From J088 sp003695505 [NCBI: Candidatus Dadabacteria bacterium] (GTDB lineage: Bacteria > J088), in the NCBI GenBank assembly GCA_003695505.1, contig RFIY01000040.1, positions 1 to 26,326 on the forward strand: a stretch of 26,326 bases of DNA, in the 5' to 3' direction. Positions 16,165 through 23,889 of the stretch are shown piece by piece. Every line of letters begins with the position of its first letter. The first letter of the stretch is position 1. The notes below the pieces were generated by a model that worked only from the letters and a program-made list of their open reading frames with translations, was not told the DNA's origin and did not search any database. A program made the position numbers and the translations under genes.

Positions 16165-17196
16165 TCAGGCGGTTGTCAGTGCGGTTTCGGGCAATGGCGC
16201 CGACGACGCTGACTTGTTGCTGTTCTTGCAGGGCTGCGGAATCAGCGCCTCCGCGCCGATGGCGCGCAGCAGTTCGATGTCTTCCTGCATGTCGTTGTTA
16301 TCGGTGGTCAGCAGCGCTTCGCCGTAAAAAATCGAGTTTGCGCCGGCAACAAAACAGAGCACCTGGGCCTCGCGCGTCAGGTTGCGGCGGCCCGCGCTCA
16401 GCCGCACGCGCGACTTCGGCATCAGGATGCGCGCCGTGGCGCACATCCGCACCAGGTCGAGCGGGTCAACCGGTTCCGCATCGGCAAGTGGTGTGCCTTC
16501 GACGGCAACCAGCGTGTTGATCGGTACGCTTTCGGGGTGCGGGTCCAGCGTTGCCAGTTGTTGCAGCAGTCCGGCCCGGTCATCCACCGATTCACCCATG
16601 CCGATGATGCCGCCGCTGCAGATCGTCACGCCAGCGTCGCGCACATACTTGAGGGTGCGCAGGCGGTCTTCGTAGGTGCGGGTCGAGATGATGTTGCCGT
16701 AAAACTCGGGACTGGTGTCGAGGTTGTGATTGTAGGCATCGAGACCGGCCTCGGCCAGGCGGCGCGCCTGATCCTCGTTCAGCATGCCCGCGGTAACGCA
16801 CGTCTCCAGCCCGAGATCCTTGACGCCGCGCACGATGTCGAGCATTGCGTCGAATTCTTCGCCATCACGGATCTGACGCCAGGCCCAGCCCATGCAGAAT
16901 CGGGTCGAGCCGGCCTCACGCGCTTTCTGGGCGGCCCAGAGCACCTCGCTGACCTGAAGCCGTGGGTCGCGCTCGACGAACGTGTCGTGATGTGCCGACT
17001 GCGGACAGTATGCGCAATCCTCGGGGCAGCCACCCGTCTTGACGCTCAGCAGGGTTGCCAGTTGCACGCTGTTGGTCGGGTTGTACTGGCGATGGACCTG
17101 CTGCGCCTGCCAGATCAGATCGAGCAGTGGCAGGTCGAGCAGCTCGCGCACTTCATCGCGCGTCCAGTCGGTGCGTATCGGAAAGGTTGTTGTCAT
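16165..17196 (-). CDS. bioB: Biotin synthase BioB
   Basis: Radical-SAM enzyme that inserts sulfur into dethiobiotin. The 343-residue protein has the cluster motif CxxxCxxC at Cys57, Cys61 and Cys64. The [2Fe-2S] ligands are at Cys101, Cys133, Cys193 and Arg265 (VRLSAGR). A Trp (Trp104, CMGWAWR) stands where many homologues have Ala. The ATG has GGAG eight bases upstream. No bioF, bioC or bioD gene is nearby. The gene was probably once directly downstream of the HAD phosphatase gene and is now separated from it by the 17485-19070 islet. It supplies the cofactor for the carboxylase at 4237-7811. Confidence 0.97.
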   Translation of the reverse strand: MTTTFPIRTDWTRDEVRELLDLPLLDLIWQAQQVHRQYNPTNSVQLATLLSVKTGGCPEDCAYCPQSAHHDTFVERDPRLQVSEVLWAAQKAREAGSTRFCMGWAWRQIRDGEEFDAMLDIVRGVKDLGLETCVTAGMLNEDQARRLAEAGLDAYNHNLDTSPEFYGNIISTRTYEDRLRTLKYVRDAGVTICSGGIIGMGESVDDRAGLLQQLATLDPHPESVPINTLVAVEGTPLADAEPVDPLDLVRMCATARILMPKSRVRLSAGRRNLTREAQVLCFVAGANSIFYGEALLTTDNNDMQEDIELLRAIGAEALIPQPCKNSNKSASSAPLPETALTTA

Positions 17197-17296
17197 GAAT
17201 GATGCTCCGGATGAAACATTTTCGGGTCAGTCGTTGTGGCTGGCGCAGCGCCCCGAGGACAAGAATCTTCTTCATTTTAACGGGGACGCCCGCGAA

Positions 17297-17484
17297 TGGC
17301 ATTACCCGTCCAGCGCCGGGACCTTGTGTCGCCACGCCCGGCGCGCCAGTTTGCGGTCGGGGTTGACCACGACCGGGTGTCTGGCGAGTCGCAGCATCGG
17401 CAGATCCGAGTATGAATCGGTATAAAACCATGTGTCTTCGAGCCGACCGCCGATGGCGGTCGCGGCCTTGTGGGCGTGGACGAT
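17297..17484 (-). pseudogene. Displaced 3' end of the HAD phosphatase gene (direct repeat, left copy)
   Basis: This 188-bp segment matches 19071-19258, the end of the intact HAD gene, in the same orientation with no indels and about 22 mismatches (roughly 88 % identity by eye). It still encodes the last 60 residues in frame, from IVHAHKAATAIGG to the TAA at 17304-17302, but upstream the frame is blocked by a TAG immediately before the homology. Of 16 changed codons, ten are silent, including most of those in the YTDSYSD motif. That pattern indicates both copies evolved under selection in functional genes before meeting here. Confidence 0.85.
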
Positions 17485-17552
17485 CTATTCGGCACCGACC
17501 TTGTCAAGGGACATCCGCTTTCCCGCAGTCAGGGGACACCCAGTTGCCCTGA

Positions 17553-17840
17553 ATCGTCATTCCCACACCCGGCATCCCGGAATCCGCCGCCGCGCCCCCT
17601 GTCGTCTCCCCGGAATCCGTCGCAGACGGATATCCGGGGTCCATCCGCGGCGCGGCTCGGTACGTCAGGCGCGGCGTGTCATCGCGGCGACGTGCAGGTT
17701 CTGGCGGCAGGATCCCGGCTCGGGGATCGGGATGACGTCGATCGAGCCGCTTTGCGGCGGGCGTTGGTCTTTTGTGGGGTTGCGTCCGGCCTTCGGCCGG
17801 AATGGGCCCCGGATCAGGTTCGGGGCGACGAAAGGGGCAA
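17553..17840. repeat. Hairpin-rich dispersed-repeat-like block
   Basis: A stretch of about 290 bases with no credible gene. It contains a perfect 7-bp hairpin at 17615-17631 (ATCCGTC GCA GACGGAT), a perfect 7-bp hairpin at 17785-17801 (TCCGGCC TTC GGCCGGA) and a 7-bp hairpin with one G-T pair at 17805-17827 around CCCCGGATCAGGTTCGGGG. GTCATTCC-type openings and CCCCGGATC...GGGGCGACGA-type closings resemble intergenic repeat families widely dispersed in alphaproteobacteria and other proteobacteria. Open frames through it are chance. Confidence 0.5.
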
Positions 17841-18091
17841 GTTGAGCCCGTAAACTGCTGTAAATTGGCTGAAGTCGGGAGGTCGACCTTGCCCAGTCGA
17901 TCCCACGCTGAAACCCGAAATCGTCATTCGCCAGCGTCCGCCCCACCGGAAGTCTCGACAGGCGTAGCGCCGTGCGAATGCGCCGCTCCTGACGCGCCTG
18001 CTGCTCCGTCGTCTGAACCGCTTCGAGAAACTGCGGCACGATGTTTAGACAACGTTGTGTCCAGAAAACTGGGGGCGGTGCAGTCGCTACA
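17841..18091 (-). mobile_element. IS21-type istB fragment, left copy of 251-bp direct repeat
   Basis: The minus strand at 18030-17896 encodes about 45 residues (FLEAVQTTEQQARQERRIRT, then LPVGRTLANDDFGFQRGID) resembling the segment of IstB helper ATPases just before their AAA+ core. The match stops before the Walker A loop, so it cannot be functional. The 251-bp unit recurs at 18778-19028, same orientation and equal length, with about 14 differences (roughly 94 % identity). It ends in a run containing the 10-bp palindrome ACAACGTTGT. Confidence 0.6.
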
Positions 18092-18202
18092 GGCAACATC
18101 ATCGCCGAATTCATCTATGGCGCGCAATCCCACGTCCCGGCTAGGATCCGAAGGGGTCAGACGTGACGTTATGAAGAAGTCAGTTACAGATCGAGATCAT
18201 CA

Positions 18203-18212
18203 CAAGATCTTG
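18203..18212. promoter_or_regulatory. Possible operator of the toxin-antitoxin pair
   Basis: CAAGATCTTG is a perfect 10-bp palindrome about 48 bases upstream of the antitoxin ATG. The gap 18092-18259 is visibly AT-richer than its surroundings. Ribbon-helix-helix antitoxins usually repress their own operon at such palindromes. A TAAAAT at 18247-18252 could be a -10 element but has no -35 at proper distance, so the promoter is not settled. Confidence 0.3.
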
Positions 18213-18259
18213 GACCCTCTGATCCACAACAATTGCTCAACCTGGGTAAAATAAAAACT

Positions 18260-18487
18260 ATGAGCGTAGCACTACAGATCGAACTGCCCGACGACCTGGC
18301 CAAGGCGGTGGAGGGACTTTCGAAACGCTTACGCCGCTCGCAGGATGCATTTGTGCGTCAGATCATCGAGCAGTACATCGAAGCCATCGAAGACGCGATC
18401 GATAATGAAGAAGCGGATCGTATCCTTGCCGATCCCGATGCCGAGTGGGTTCCCTGGGAGCAAATCAAGGCGGAACTTGGTCTGTAG
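18260..18487 (+). CDS. RHH-type antitoxin
   Basis: A 75-residue protein from the ATG at 18260; an upstream start at 18233 would add nine residues before the conserved domain. The N-terminus gives the ribbon-helix-helix pattern: a beta strand (VALQIELPDD) and two helices (LAKAVEGLSKRLRR, QDAFVRQIIEQYIEAI). The acidic C-terminal tail (EEADRILADPDAEWVPWEQI) is typical of the part that wraps the RelE-type toxin. The toxin gene follows after 20 bases. The pair lies between two direct repeats. Confidence 0.85.
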   Translation: MSVALQIELPDDLAKAVEGLSKRLRRSQDAFVRQIIEQYIEAIEDAIDNEEADRILADPDAEWVPWEQIKAELGL

Positions 18488-18507
18488 TCGTCTAAGCCCG
18501 TTTTCCC

Positions 18508-18765
18508 TTGTATCAAATCCGTTTCGAAAAACGCGCCCAAAAGGCGCTGGTCAAGCTGCCGAAAGCAGTCCAACAGCGCATCGGCAAAGCAATTGACGGG
18601 CTCGCCGAAACACCCCGGCCAAAAGGTGTCAAGAAGATGAGCGGTTACCAGGACCGTTGGCGTATACGTGTCGGCGATTATCGTGTGGTTTATGAAATCG
18701 AAGACGACAAACTACTTGTTCTGGTACTGAGAGTCGGCAACCGGGGCGAAGTTTACAAGCGCTGA
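18508..18765 (+). CDS. RelE/ParE-family toxin
   Basis: An 85-residue basic protein of the RelE fold: MYQIRFEKRAQKALVKLPKA at the N-terminus, then RWRIRVGDYRVVYEIEDDKL and a closing LRVGNRGEVYKR strand. RelE members cut mRNA on the ribosome using basic residues such as those here at Arg52, Arg54 and Arg59. The start is a TTG with no clear Shine-Dalgarno, so translation probably depends on the antitoxin gene upstream, keeping toxin low. Neutralised by the product of the preceding gene. Confidence 0.87.
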   Translation: MYQIRFEKRAQKALVKLPKAVQQRIGKAIDGLAETPRPKGVKKMSGYQDRWRIRVGDYRVVYEIEDDKLLVLVLRVGNRGEVYKR

Positions 18766-18777
18766 AGGGAGCAGGGA

Positions 18778-19028
18778 GTTGAGTCCGTAAACTGCTGTAA
18801 ATTGGCTGAATACGGGAGGTCGACCTTGCCCAGTCGATCCCATGCTGAAACCCGAAATCGTCATTCTCCAGCGTCCGACCCACCGGAAGTCCCGACGGGC
18901 GTAGCGCCGTGCGAATGCGCCGCTCCTGGCGCGCCTGCTGCTCCGTCGTCAGCACCGCTTCGAGAAATTGCAGCATGATGTTTAGACAACGTTGTGTCCA
19001 GAAAACTGGGGGCGGTGCAGTCGCTACA
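18778..19028 (-). mobile_element. IS21-type istB fragment, right copy of 251-bp direct repeat
   Basis: Second copy of the unit at 17841-18091, starting 12 bases after the toxin stop. Its minus strand at 18967-18833 encodes the same IstB-like 45 residues with five changes. There is no full transposase. The gap 18766-19070 holds nothing else recognisable. Recombination between the two copies would delete exactly one unit of 937 bp, including the toxin-antitoxin pair. Confidence 0.6.
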
Positions 19029-19070
19029 TACACGAAACAGCAATTGACCAGGTACGGTTGTTTGTGCCCT

Positions 19071-19258
19071 TGGCATTACCCATCCAGTACTTCGACCTTG
19101 TGCCGCCAGGCCCAGCGCGCCAGTTTGCGGTCGGGGTTGACCACGACCGGGTGCTGGGCGAGGCGCAGCATCGGCAGATCGGAATAGGAGTCGGTGTAAA
19201 ACCAGGCGTCTTCGAGCCGGCCGCCGATGGTGGTCGCGGCCTTGTGGGCGTGGACGAT
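19071..19258. repeat. HAD-gene 3' end, right copy of the 188-bp direct repeat
   Basis: Covers the last 60 codons (162-221) of the intact HAD gene, its stop and five bases beyond. It pairs with the displaced copy at 17297-17484. The homology begins and ends abruptly at the same points in both copies, so any attachment site of the islet should lie within it, most likely near codon 162. Confidence 0.8.
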
Positions 19259-19741
19259 TTTCCCATCACCCACACAGGGGGGCTCGATGACCCTTCCGGT
19301 CAGGCGTCCATCGGCGACTTCGGGAATCGTTGAGCAGCAGGCGTCGAAACCAAGGTGCTCGGCGAGCGGGCGCGGGACATAGGGCAGACCCCCGGTCAGC
19401 AGGACGACCAGATGGCCTTCGGCCTGATGGCGCTCGAGCGCATCGAGTACAGAACGTCGCAGCCGAAAGCGGACGACGTCGTCGTAGAAACGCTGGCCAG
19501 CTTCGTAGAGGATCGATTCTTCGAGATCGCGCAGATAATGCACACCGCGCGCGACGAGCAACGCGGGATCGGCGAGGTTCAGGCGGTAGAGCAGGTAGGC
19601 CAGTGCGCCTTCGGCCAACATGCGTTTCGGCAAAAGACCGCGCTGGACGAGTCGGGTCGAAAAGCCGCCGATCGTGTCGTCGAGTACCAGGCAACGATCG
19701 AGATCGAAAAAGGCCGTCTGTCTGGTCTCTGACTGTAGCAA
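19076..19741 (-). CDS. HAD-superfamily (subfamily IB, SerB-like) phosphatase
   Basis: A 221-residue phosphomonoesterase-like protein. Motif I reads DLDRC with nucleophile Asp13 and acid/base Asp15; Cys17 replaces the usual Thr or Val. Motif II is Thr116 (LLTGGL), motif III Lys161, and motif IV YTDSYSD with Asp184 and Asp188. The cap sits between motifs I and II, as in the SerB/IB group; the substrate is unknown. The start is a TTG with GGAG eight bases upstream. The last 60 codons form the repeat shared with 17297-17484 and may have been brought in by the neighbouring islet, making the gene a natural chimera. Confidence 0.85.
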   Translation of the reverse strand: MLQSETRQTAFFDLDRCLVLDDTIGGFSTRLVQRGLLPKRMLAEGALAYLLYRLNLADPALLVARGVHYLRDLEESILYEAGQRFYDDVVRFRLRRSVLDALERHQAEGHLVVLLTGGLPYVPRPLAEHLGFDACCSTIPEVADGRLTGRVIEPPCVGDGKIVHAHKAATTIGGRLEDAWFYTDSYSDLPMLRLAQHPVVVNPDRKLARWAWRHKVEVLDG

Positions 19742-19799
19742 ACGTTGCGCTCCGGCTGACTGGTGGCTTCGTGTGCCAGGATCAGATTAACTGAAAGGT

Positions 19800-20972
19800 A
19801 TGACGGCGGCGAATACAGTACACGGAGGGCTCTATCTGCATGTACCGTTCTGCCGGACGATCTGTCCCTACTGCGACTTTGCGGTGGTGCCGGATCGCGA
19901 GCCGTCTTTGCACGCACGCTGGGCCAGTGCACTCGCGCGGGCAGTGGATGCAGATCCGCCCGAATTTCCGCTGCGCTCGGTCTACGTTGGCGGAGGTACG
20001 CCAGGACGCATCGACCCTGAGCGGTTGCGTCCGATACTGGCGACGACGCTCGGTCCGGACGTGCGGGAAGTGACGCTGGAAGCCAATCCCGAAGACGTGA
20101 CGCCGGCGCGCCTCGAAGCGTGGCGAGAGATCGGTGTCAGTCGACTCAGTATCGGTGTGCAGCGGCTCGATCCGGACGGGCTGCGCCGCCTTGGCCGCGC
20201 GGCCTCTCGTGGTGCTGTCGAACGCCTGCCGCAGATGCTTGCGCAGTGGCGCAGCCTCGGTGGTACGGCAAGCGTCGATCTGATCTATGGCCTGCTGGGG
20301 GATGAGCCAGAGCAGATCGCCGGGCAGGTCGACGAGGTGCTCCGCTGGCCGGTCGACCATCTGTCCGCATATGCATTGACGATCGAGCCGGGCACGCCAT
20401 TTGGCCGCGCTACGCTGGCGGGGCGGCGTTTCGCCGCCGATGAAGATGTCGTCGCGGCCTGCTATGGCGCGCTGCTTGGTATCATCGAGCAGCAGGGCTG
20501 GGAATCGTACGAGGTATCCAATTTCTGTCGACCGGGGTATCGCGCCGTCCATAATACGGGTTATTGGGAGCGCCGACCATATATCGGGCATGGCCCTGGA
20601 GCGGCAAGCCTGCGGCGCGACGGGCATCGATGGGTGCGCACGTTCCGACATCGCGCACTGGCGGCCTGGCTCGATGAGCCACTGGAGATCGCCGCTCATG
20701 ACGTGCTCGATGATCGCGCCATTGCGGCGGAAACGTTGCTTGTCGGTTTGCGTAGTGACATTGGTGTCCCAGCCGCGCTTCTCGAACCCTTTCGGGCGCG
20801 GTCTGGCGCGGTGGTTGCGCGCCTGTTCGAAGCTGGTGATCTGGTTGCGTCCGGCAGCGAGGTCAGGATGCCGCCCCGACGACGCATGCGCGCCGAGGCC
20901 GTCGCGGCGAGCTGGCTCGCGGCACTGGACGGCGCGGTGGAAACCATTGACAACCGCGGCTCGCGTGACTAA
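19800..20972 (+). CDS. hemW: HemW, radical-SAM heme chaperone
   Basis: HemW binds heme and a [4Fe-4S] cluster and delivers heme to client proteins; it was long misnamed coproporphyrinogen oxidase. The 390-residue protein opens LYLHVPFCRTICPYCDF with cluster cysteines 18, 22 and 25. The residue pattern CxxCxF rather than CxxCxC is what separates HemW from HemN. VGGGTPGRI, SIGVQRLD and NTGYWERRPYIGHGPGA are further family segments. Its 3' end contains the likely hrcA promoter. It is divergent from the HAD gene by 58 bases. Confidence 0.92.
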   Translation: MTAANTVHGGLYLHVPFCRTICPYCDFAVVPDREPSLHARWASALARAVDADPPEFPLRSVYVGGGTPGRIDPERLRPILATTLGPDVREVTLEANPEDVTPARLEAWREIGVSRLSIGVQRLDPDGLRRLGRAASRGAVERLPQMLAQWRSLGGTASVDLIYGLLGDEPEQIAGQVDEVLRWPVDHLSAYALTIEPGTPFGRATLAGRRFAADEDVVAACYGALLGIIEQQGWESYEVSNFCRPGYRAVHNTGYWERRPYIGHGPGAASLRRDGHRWVRTFRHRALAAWLDEPLEIAAHDVLDDRAIAAETLLVGLRSDIGVPAALLEPFRARSGAVVARLFEAGDLVASGSEVRMPPRRRMRAEAVAASWLAALDGAVETIDNRGSRD

Positions 20973-20975
20973 ATT
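20947..20975 (+). promoter_or_regulatory. Putative sigma-70 promoter of hrcA-grpE
   Basis: A perfect TTGACA inside the end of hemW is followed after 17 bases by TAAATT (four of six matches). Start would be near 20982, just upstream of the CIRCE-like repeat. Supports hrcA transcription independent of hemW. Confidence 0.4.
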
Positions 20976-20995
20976 GGTAAAATGGAATCAGTCGT

Positions 20996-21022
20996 TTAGC
21001 AGTTTCCGTCGCAGTCTGCCAG
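20996..21022. promoter_or_regulatory. Degenerate CIRCE-like operator upstream of hrcA
   Basis: TTAGCAGTT, nine bases, GTCTGCCAG. The left arm matches the CIRCE half-site TTAGCACTC at seven of nine positions and the right arm matches GAGTGCTAA at five of nine, with the exact nine-base spacer. It lies in the short leader before hrcA, the normal place for HrcA autoregulation. The weak right arm makes this tentative. Confidence 0.4.
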
Positions 21023-21071
21023 CCCTCGTGGGCGGTGCGTGTGGCGGCGGGACGTTGTGGAGAGATTTGCC

Positions 21072-22133
21072 GTGAAGGATCCGGCCTCGCAGCTCAAACT
21101 TCCGCTTTCGCCCCGGCAGGCCGATGTGCTGCGGGCTGTCGTCGAGCTGTTTATCGAAACGGCTGAGCCGGTCGGTTCGCGCACGGTTTCGAAGGCGATG
21201 AATCAGCAGGTCAGCGCCGCAACGGTTCGCAACGTGATGGCCGACCTGGAGGAGCTTGGCCTGTTGAAGCAGATCCACACCAGTTCGGGGCGTGTGCCGA
21301 CCAACCGTGCCCTGCGCTACTGGATCGAGGCGATGGTTCGGCCGGTGACGCCGGCACCCGAAGTTCAGGAACAGTTGCGTCTGGCGGTGGCCGATGTGCG
21401 TGCGCCCCGTCGTGCCCTTGCCGCACTGGCGTCGGAGTTGAGCCGGATGACGGGCAGCGCGGGTCTGGCCCGGGCGCCACGACTCGAGCAGGGACGGCTG
21501 CAGCGCGCCAGCCTGGTTCCGGTTGGCGGGGGGCGCCTGATGCTGCTCTGGGTTGCATCGAACGGTGTCGTCTATCACCGCGAGATCCAGCTCGCTGAGG
21601 AGCCAGCGGCCGAAGACGTTGCGCATCTGGAGCAGGTGCTAAACCGTGAGTTTATCGGCGCCACCTTCGATGAGATTCGCGCGCGTCTGCGACAGGATCT
21701 GCACGAGATGAAGCGCCGCTACGACGACCTGCTCGAGCAGCTCGTGGTGTCGGCGGCGACGGCGGATGACGACGTGATCGTCGAAGGGGTTTCGCGCGTC
21801 GTCGAACAGCCCGATTTCAACACGCTCGAAACGTTGCGGCGCTTGTACGAAGCGTTCGAGGATCGGCACCTGCTGGCCGGGGTGCTCGATCGAGTCGCAG
21901 CGTCTGGTGGACTTCGGGTGCTGCTCAACGATGAAATCGGATTTGCGGACACGCAGGTTGGTATGGTTGCGGCGCCCTTTGACGCGGACGGCGTCAGCCG
22001 CGGTTCGATCGGCGTGTTCGGGCCGGCCCGTATGCCGTACCCTGAAATCCTTGGCCTTGTGCGTTTTGCATCGATGCTCGTCGAACGCGTACTGGCAGAT
22101 CATCACGCGTCCGAGGACCGTGAAAAACAATAA
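21072..22133 (+). CDS. hrcA: Heat-inducible transcription repressor HrcA
   Basis: HrcA represses heat-shock genes at CIRCE operators and is kept active by GroEL. The 353-residue protein has an N-terminal winged helix (about 15-85: GSRTVSKAMNQQVSAATVRN, LEELGLLKQIHTSSGRVPT) and the conserved C-terminal segment ending GSIGVFGPARMPYPEILGLV. I chose the GTG at 21072 with GGAGAG seven bases upstream over an in-frame GTG at 21039. grpE follows after 15 bases. A CIRCE-like site precedes it. Confidence 0.94.
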   Translation: MKDPASQLKLPLSPRQADVLRAVVELFIETAEPVGSRTVSKAMNQQVSAATVRNVMADLEELGLLKQIHTSSGRVPTNRALRYWIEAMVRPVTPAPEVQEQLRLAVADVRAPRRALAALASELSRMTGSAGLARAPRLEQGRLQRASLVPVGGGRLMLLWVASNGVVYHREIQLAEEPAAEDVAHLEQVLNREFIGATFDEIRARLRQDLHEMKRRYDDLLEQLVVSAATADDDVIVEGVSRVVEQPDFNTLETLRRLYEAFEDRHLLAGVLDRVAASGGLRVLLNDEIGFADTQVGMVAAPFDADGVSRGSIGVFGPARMPYPEILGLVRFASMLVERVLADHHASEDREKQ

Positions 22134-22148
22134 TGGAGTACATCATCA

Positions 22149-22772
22149 ATGAGTAACGAAGAACAGAAAAAACACGATCAGAGCGAAGCCCCTGGCGTCG
22201 TCGATCTTTCCGCAGAAGCGGATCTCGATCCGCAGTCGATCTACGCCGAGATCGATCAGGATGGGAACGATGGTGCCGCGAAAGATGCGGCCGAAGCGGG
22301 TGGAGTCGACGTCGTTCCGCGTGCCGAATACGAGGCTTTGCATGAAAAATATCTGCGTACGCTCGCAGACCTCGACAACATGCGCAAGCGAATGCTGCGC
22401 GAAAAACTCGACATGCAAAAGTTTGGTCACGAGCAGGTCGTACGCGAGCTGTTACCGGTGCTCGACAACCTCGAACGCGCCGTTGCTGCCGCGCCGCCCG
22501 ACGCTGAGGGTGAATTGCGGCAGTTCATTGACGGCGTGCAGATGATCATCGAACAGTTCGTGCAGGCGCTGGAGCGCCACGGCGTGAAAGGGATCGACGC
22601 GCTTGGTGCGACATTCAATCCCGAAGTCCACGAGGCGTTGTCGGAGCAGCCGAGCGAGGAACACCCGCCGGGCACGGTTCTGCATCAGATGGAGAAAGGC
22701 TACCATCTGCACGACCGGTTGCTGCGTCCGGCGCGCGTCGTCGTCAGTCGCCGAACGCCCGAGTCGGATTGA
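22149..22772 (+). CDS. grpE: GrpE, nucleotide-exchange factor of DnaK
   Basis: GrpE releases ADP from DnaK. The 207-residue protein has an acidic disordered N-terminus, a long coiled coil (about 58-115, EKYLRTLADLDNMRKRMLRE) and the C-terminal beta domain with GVKGIDALGATFNPEVHEAL and the closing RLLRPARVVVS. dnaK and dnaJ usually follow grpE in the hrcA order, but here argE follows after 25 bases, so the chaperone genes must be elsewhere. Confidence 0.96.
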   Translation: MSNEEQKKHDQSEAPGVVDLSAEADLDPQSIYAEIDQDGNDGAAKDAAEAGGVDVVPRAEYEALHEKYLRTLADLDNMRKRMLREKLDMQKFGHEQVVRELLPVLDNLERAVAAAPPDAEGELRQFIDGVQMIIEQFVQALERHGVKGIDALGATFNPEVHEALSEQPSEEHPPGTVLHQMEKGYHLHDRLLRPARVVVSRRTPESD

Positions 22773-22797
22773 GTCGCCCGCGCGGCGATTGGTCACG

Positions 22798-23889
22798 ATG
22801 ATAGAGGCACTGGAGCGGCGGCTGGCCGCGCTGGTCGCGGCGCGGTCGGTGTCGTCGCATCATCCGGCGCTCGAAGATCCCCCCGATCATGTTGTGGCGG
22901 TCCTGCGCGAACAGCTTGACGCGATCGGCGCGCACTGTCAGGTACACACGGTCAGCGAGCGAGGGCGTCCGGTGCTTACTGCCGATATCGGCCCCGTGGA
23001 TCGGCCGTTTGGCGCCGTGCTGCTGGGACACATCGATACCGTGCCTGCGGTCGAACCAGACTGCTGGAGTGGCGACCCGTGGCAGCTTGCGCGTCGGGAT
23101 CAGCGCTGGACCGGGCTTGGCACCGCCGACATGAAGGGCTTTTTCGCCTGCGCCGGGACGGTGTTGGAACGGATGCGGAACCGTCTTGCGAAACGAATCC
23201 GGATCATCGCGACCACGGATGAAGAGTCAGGTATGCAGGGGATGCGCGGCGCAGTCGAACATGGTCTCGTACCCTTGGCGCCTGTCGTGGTCGGTGAGCC
23301 GACGGGCGGCGCCGTGGCCGGCGGATGTCGCGGACTCGTTGCGTTCCGTATCGTGCTGTCCGGCATCGAGGGGCATTCCAGTCAGCCACCGGAGCATGGT
23401 CGGGCGATCGATGCGCTGGGGGCGCTGATTCGCACCGCCCGGGAACAGGAACGGGCGTGGGGTACCGCGGCCGATCGCAAGCACGGCGCCGCGACGATGA
23501 ATCTTGGGCGCGTGCACGGTGGCGATGCGTTCAACCGGTTGGTCGCCCGTATCACGGTCGACGGCGAGATGCGGCTGCCACCGGGCATGTCCATCGCCGA
23601 CGCCGAAGCCGTACTCGACAGGCTCGTCGGTGCCGCCCGCCAGGAGGGCGTCGGCGCCGAGGTGGAGATTCTTGAACGGTTTCTTCCGTGCATCAACCCG
23701 GATGACGGCGCGTTGCCGATCATGCCATACGTCTGTGAAGCGAGCCTGCTTCCTCGGGGACAGGCTTTCCGGATCTGGGGACCGGGCGATCTCGACCAGG
23801 CTCACCGCATCGACGAGTCGCTCGACATCGAGACCGCAGCGCGTTACTGTGATGATCTCGAAGCGTGGTTGATGGAGTGCTGCGGATGA
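22798..23889 (+). CDS. argE: Acetylornithine deacetylase (M20 peptidase family)
   Basis: Removes acetate from N-acetylornithine to give ornithine in the linear arginine pathway. The 363-residue protein shows the di-zinc M20 ligands and catalytic residues: His78 and Asp80 (GHIDTVP), Asp111 (GTADMKG), Glu142-Glu143 (TTDEES), Glu167 and His336 in GPGDLDQAHRIDE. The last motif favours ArgE over DapE. The frame is open far upstream, but that part overlaps grpE; the ATG at 22798 begins the conserved domain. Its stop overlaps the argA start (ATGA). Confidence 0.9.
   Translation: MIEALERRLAALVAARSVSSHHPALEDPPDHVVAVLREQLDAIGAHCQVHTVSERGRPVLTADIGPVDRPFGAVLLGHIDTVPAVEPDCWSGDPWQLARRDQRWTGLGTADMKGFFACAGTVLERMRNRLAKRIRIIATTDEESGMQGMRGAVEHGLVPLAPVVVGEPTGGAVAGGCRGLVAFRIVLSGIEGHSSQPPEHGRAIDALGALIRTAREQERAWGTAADRKHGAATMNLGRVHGGDAFNRLVARITVDGEMRLPPGMSIADAEAVLDRLVGAARQEGVGAEVEILERFLPCINPDDGALPIMPYVCEASLLPRGQAFRIWGPGDLDQAHRIDESLDIETAARYCDDLEAWLMECCG

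Larger units (their letters stand above)
17485..19070. mobile_element. Inserted islet between duplicated HAD gene ends
   Basis: Everything between the two 188-bp HAD-end repeats is accessory: a hairpin-rich repeat block (about 17553-17840), an IstB fragment repeat (17841-18091), a toxin-antitoxin pair (18260-18765) and a second IstB fragment repeat (18778-19028). No integrase or complete transposase is present. The arrangement fits insertion at the 3' end of a protein gene, with the element supplying a replacement end, followed by decay. An alternative is loss of most of a tandem HAD gene copy plus IS activity. Confidence 0.6.

Noticed and set aside
17665-18114. 149-residue minus-strand gene
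   Set aside because: Runs through the istB fragment into the hairpin repeat block; only about 45 residues have family resemblance, so it is a fragment, not a gene.
17841-18780. Integron cassette carrying the toxin-antitoxin pair (GTTGAGC / GTTGAGT match GTTRRRY at both repeat starts)
   Set aside because: No inverse core site RYYYAAC and no room for a folded attC between the toxin stop and the second GTTRRRY; the repeat continues 240 bases past it.
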